A stretch of 64,000 nucleotides of DNA from Symbiodinium microadriaticum (taxonomy: Eukaryota; Sar; Dinophyceae; Suessiales; Symbiodiniaceae). The notes under the pieces are model-generated. The model did no database searches and was not told where the DNA came from. It saw only the letters and a list, made by a program, of their open reading frames with translations. The translations under genes were made by a program, and so were the position numbers. The number at the start of each line of letters is the position of its first letter. Positions within the stretch are counted from its first letter, which is position 1. The stretch is from NCBI GenBank assembly GCA_001939145.1, contig LSRX01001305.1, forward strand, positions 97,332 through 161,331, written 5' to 3'. Below are positions 62,165 to 64,000 of this stretch, piece after piece.

Positions 62165-63620
62165 AGTGTCTTCTAGGATCTTGTAGGGTTTAGGGGTTAG
62201 GACATCCTGTAGTATATCTTGTCTTTAGAGTTCTTCTAGGGGTCGCAGGTCGAAGGATTTAGGCTTGTCGTGTTTGTTTGGTGTTGGCTTCAGTTTAGGA
62301 TTTTCGAGTTTGGGGTTTGGGGCAGGGTTCTGGTCGAAGCGTGCGCGCTCAGGGAAGTTGACGCTTTTCCTTGGATCCATCGTGTGACGTCTCCAACCCC
62401 TAAGGCATAAACCCGAAACCCTAAACCCTAACCCTATTAAACCATGAACCCGAAACCCTAAGCCCTAAATAACCATAAACCCGAAACAATAAACCCTGAA
62501 TCTACAAACCAAAACCCCGAAACCCCAAGCCCCGGCACCGTGTCATGTCGACCTAGCTCCCGGCCTAAACTCCAAATCGGATCTGGCGCTTCGTGGATTT
62601 CTTGAGGGCCTGGCCCCTCGGTTTAGGGTTCAGGGTTTAGGGTTCAGGGTTTAGGGTTTAGGGTTTAGGACGAAAGGAGCCCTAAAAGGGTTTCAGGTTC
62701 CTATACCATATAGGGATTCATAGTATAAAGGTAGAGGGCGCCTACTTCTAAGGGTCATTTTGGTCAGCAAGGCAGGCCGAAGCTTTGTTGTTGGGGTTTA
62801 GGGTCCAGGGTCTTAGGGGTGAGGGTTTAGGGTCGAGGGTTTAGGGTTTTAAGGTTTGGGGGTTTAGGGCTTTGGGGTTTTGGGCTTTGAGGTTTTAGGA
62901 TTTAGGGTCTAGGGTTTAGGGCATCAAACCCTAAAATAGCTCAGTAATATAGTCCCAATCTGACTAAAGCATCACATACTCCGAAGCCTTGTCAATTGTT
63001 TTGAATTAAGAGCCCTTTAAGATAGGCGCGAAGATGCTAAGAAGCTGAGCCCACTTTGTGTTTCAGCGTCTTCTCTCTGAAAGCCCCAGCTTCTGCAGCC
63101 CTTGGCCCGGAAGAGGGCTTCGAAGTCTACCTAGAGTGGCCAAGTTTTAGGGCTTTAGGGTTTGAGGGTTTAGGGTTTTAGGGCTTTAGGGTTTGGGGCT
63201 TTAGGGTTTTAGGGTTTAGGGCTTTAGGGTTTAAGGGTTTAGGGGTTAGTCTAGGAAATTTTCAGGTGGTGAGAGGAGCCTTATAGAAAGTCTATATACC
63301 TTATTGAAGCCTTATAGAAGCCCCATACACCCTAACTCCCCAGCTGTAGTTTCCTTTAATAGTGGTCAATCTTTAGGGTTTGAGGGTTTAGGGATTTAGG
63401 GTTTAGGGCTTTAGGGATTTAGGGTTTCAGGATTTTAGGGTTTTAGGGTTTAGGGCTTTGGGGCTTTAGGGTTTAGGGTCTGCAAGTAATACCTTAAGAC
63501 TCGAAAGACACTCTCGCTTTGGTTCATGCCCTCTTGTTAGAGGCACATAAACGCTTCTGGAGGTGGACTTACGCTGTGCCACCGCATGCTGAATAGAGCT
63601 GTTTTGACGCTAGTCGCACA
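62165..63620. other. Telomere-like tracts with one possible exon
   Basis: CCCTAAA-like at 62395-62530; TTTAGGG at 62620-62670, 62790-62930, 63140-63250 and 63365-63480. A family J palindrome lies at 62680-62765. After acceptor GTGTTTCAG a segment from 63067 reads VFSLKAPASAALGPEEGF, which could continue exon 17 (AG+C, Ser) as another RCC1-like half-repeat; confidence in that is low. Confidence 0.45.
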
Positions 63621-63692
63621 ACCCTAAACCCTAAACCCAGTATAGTGCTGATATCTGGAGTTCAGGGTATCCCAAGCTCCCTTGTTTGCAGG

Positions 63693-63841
63693 CTCTGCCG
63701 CCTCAAACGTCGCTTCTTTGAGGTCGCGCAGGCAGTAGACACCCACAACGCCCACGATGCAGCAGATGGTGAAAAAGATGCGCAGGCTTCTAAACGGCGT
63801 AAACCTCCCCAACAAAAGAAACAGTCGCGCACGCTAAGGTA
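63693..63841 (+). CDS. Possible terminal exon with basic tail, function unknown
   Basis: After acceptor TTGTTTGCAG a plus frame reads RLKRRFFEVAQAVDTHNAHD and then a basic Lys/Arg/Gln tail (SKRRKPPQQKKQ) that resembles a nuclear localisation signal, ending TAG. A CCCTAAA tract lies upstream at 63622. No family recognised; not linked in phase to exon 17. Confidence 0.35.
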
Positions 63842-64000
63842 GCTTTGGTTGTTGTTGAGGAATCTCATGTTCAAGTTGCCACAGTACAATGGGCAAGCAC
63901 GGTCTAGTGAACTTCCTTACTCAAAAGAAGCCATTCATTTCGGTGTTCCTCTTTGCAAGGGGGCGCCAACCTGGACCTCAACTACGAGGAACCCAGACGT
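63842..64000. other. Unique DNA at the right edge
   Basis: No repeats and no decisive frame; one plus frame reads VVVEESHVQVATVQW. Cut by the window end. Confidence 0.4.

Noticed and set aside
708-63480. Telomere-like tracts as true chromosome ends
   Set aside because: They are short, degenerate, in both orientations and interspersed with genes; no terminal array is present.

Overview
The window looks like nuclear DNA of a dinoflagellate, most likely Symbiodiniaceae-like. The pointers are: degenerate TTTAGGG/CCCTAAA (plant-type telomere-like) tracts scattered through the non-coding DNA; tiny exons with GT, GC and GA donors and repeated AG|G-type boundaries; a Ty1/copia element and a LINE tail of types I associate with these algae; and a gene with a ubiquitin-like N-terminus followed by RCC1/HERC-like repeats. 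The genus cannot be fixed from the sequence alone. No bacterial features, CRISPR arrays, rRNA or tRNA genes were recognised.

Layout. 1-5.7 kb: a TTG microsatellite, then non-coding DNA with telomere-like tracts and short palindromic elements. 5.7-8.2 kb: a tandem repeat leading into a frameshifted relic with a C2H2-like finger, a Gly/Lys-rich stretch and a USP (peptidase C19)-like domain, followed by a CTA microsatellite. 10.9-11.9 kb: an exact 499-bp duplication around one N, probably an assembly overlap. 15.1-15.9 kb: a three-exon candidate gene of unknown function. 18.2-18.4 kb: a protein-kinase relic. 23.9-24.6 kb: a four-exon candidate gene, one of whose introns is almost wholly a palindromic element. 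28.1-28.9 kb: an 844-base gap, then the 3' end of a LINE ORF2.

29.6-62 kb and beyond: a plus-strand gene built from at least 16 well-supported small exons (45-90 bp), plus weaker ones. It encodes a ubiquitin-like N-terminus and then RCC1-like repeats, with most repeats split in two by an intron. Neighbouring exons join in phase. Introns are mostly about 0.5-4 kb and typically begin with TTTAGGG-oriented tracts and end with CCCTAAA-oriented tracts, so each exon sits between inverted telomere-like repeats. One intron (about 44.6-56.2 kb) also holds a small same-strand candidate gene and a complete 8.66-kb Ty1/copia element in antisense. The element has 214-bp LTRs differing at one base, a primer-binding site, a polypurine tract, gag with zinc knuckle and protease, integrase, reverse transcriptase and RNase H, plus two unusual domains between gag and integrase: a 2OG-Fe(II) dioxygenase-like domain (TET/JBP-like by eye) and a possible degenerate C5-methyltransferase-like domain.

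Throughout the window there are about ten families of 60-115-bp palindromic, MITE-like elements in both orientations. Two lie inside short predicted introns, which makes them candidates for introner elements of the kind already reported in dinoflagellates. All calls were made by eye from sequence and translations; no searches were run.
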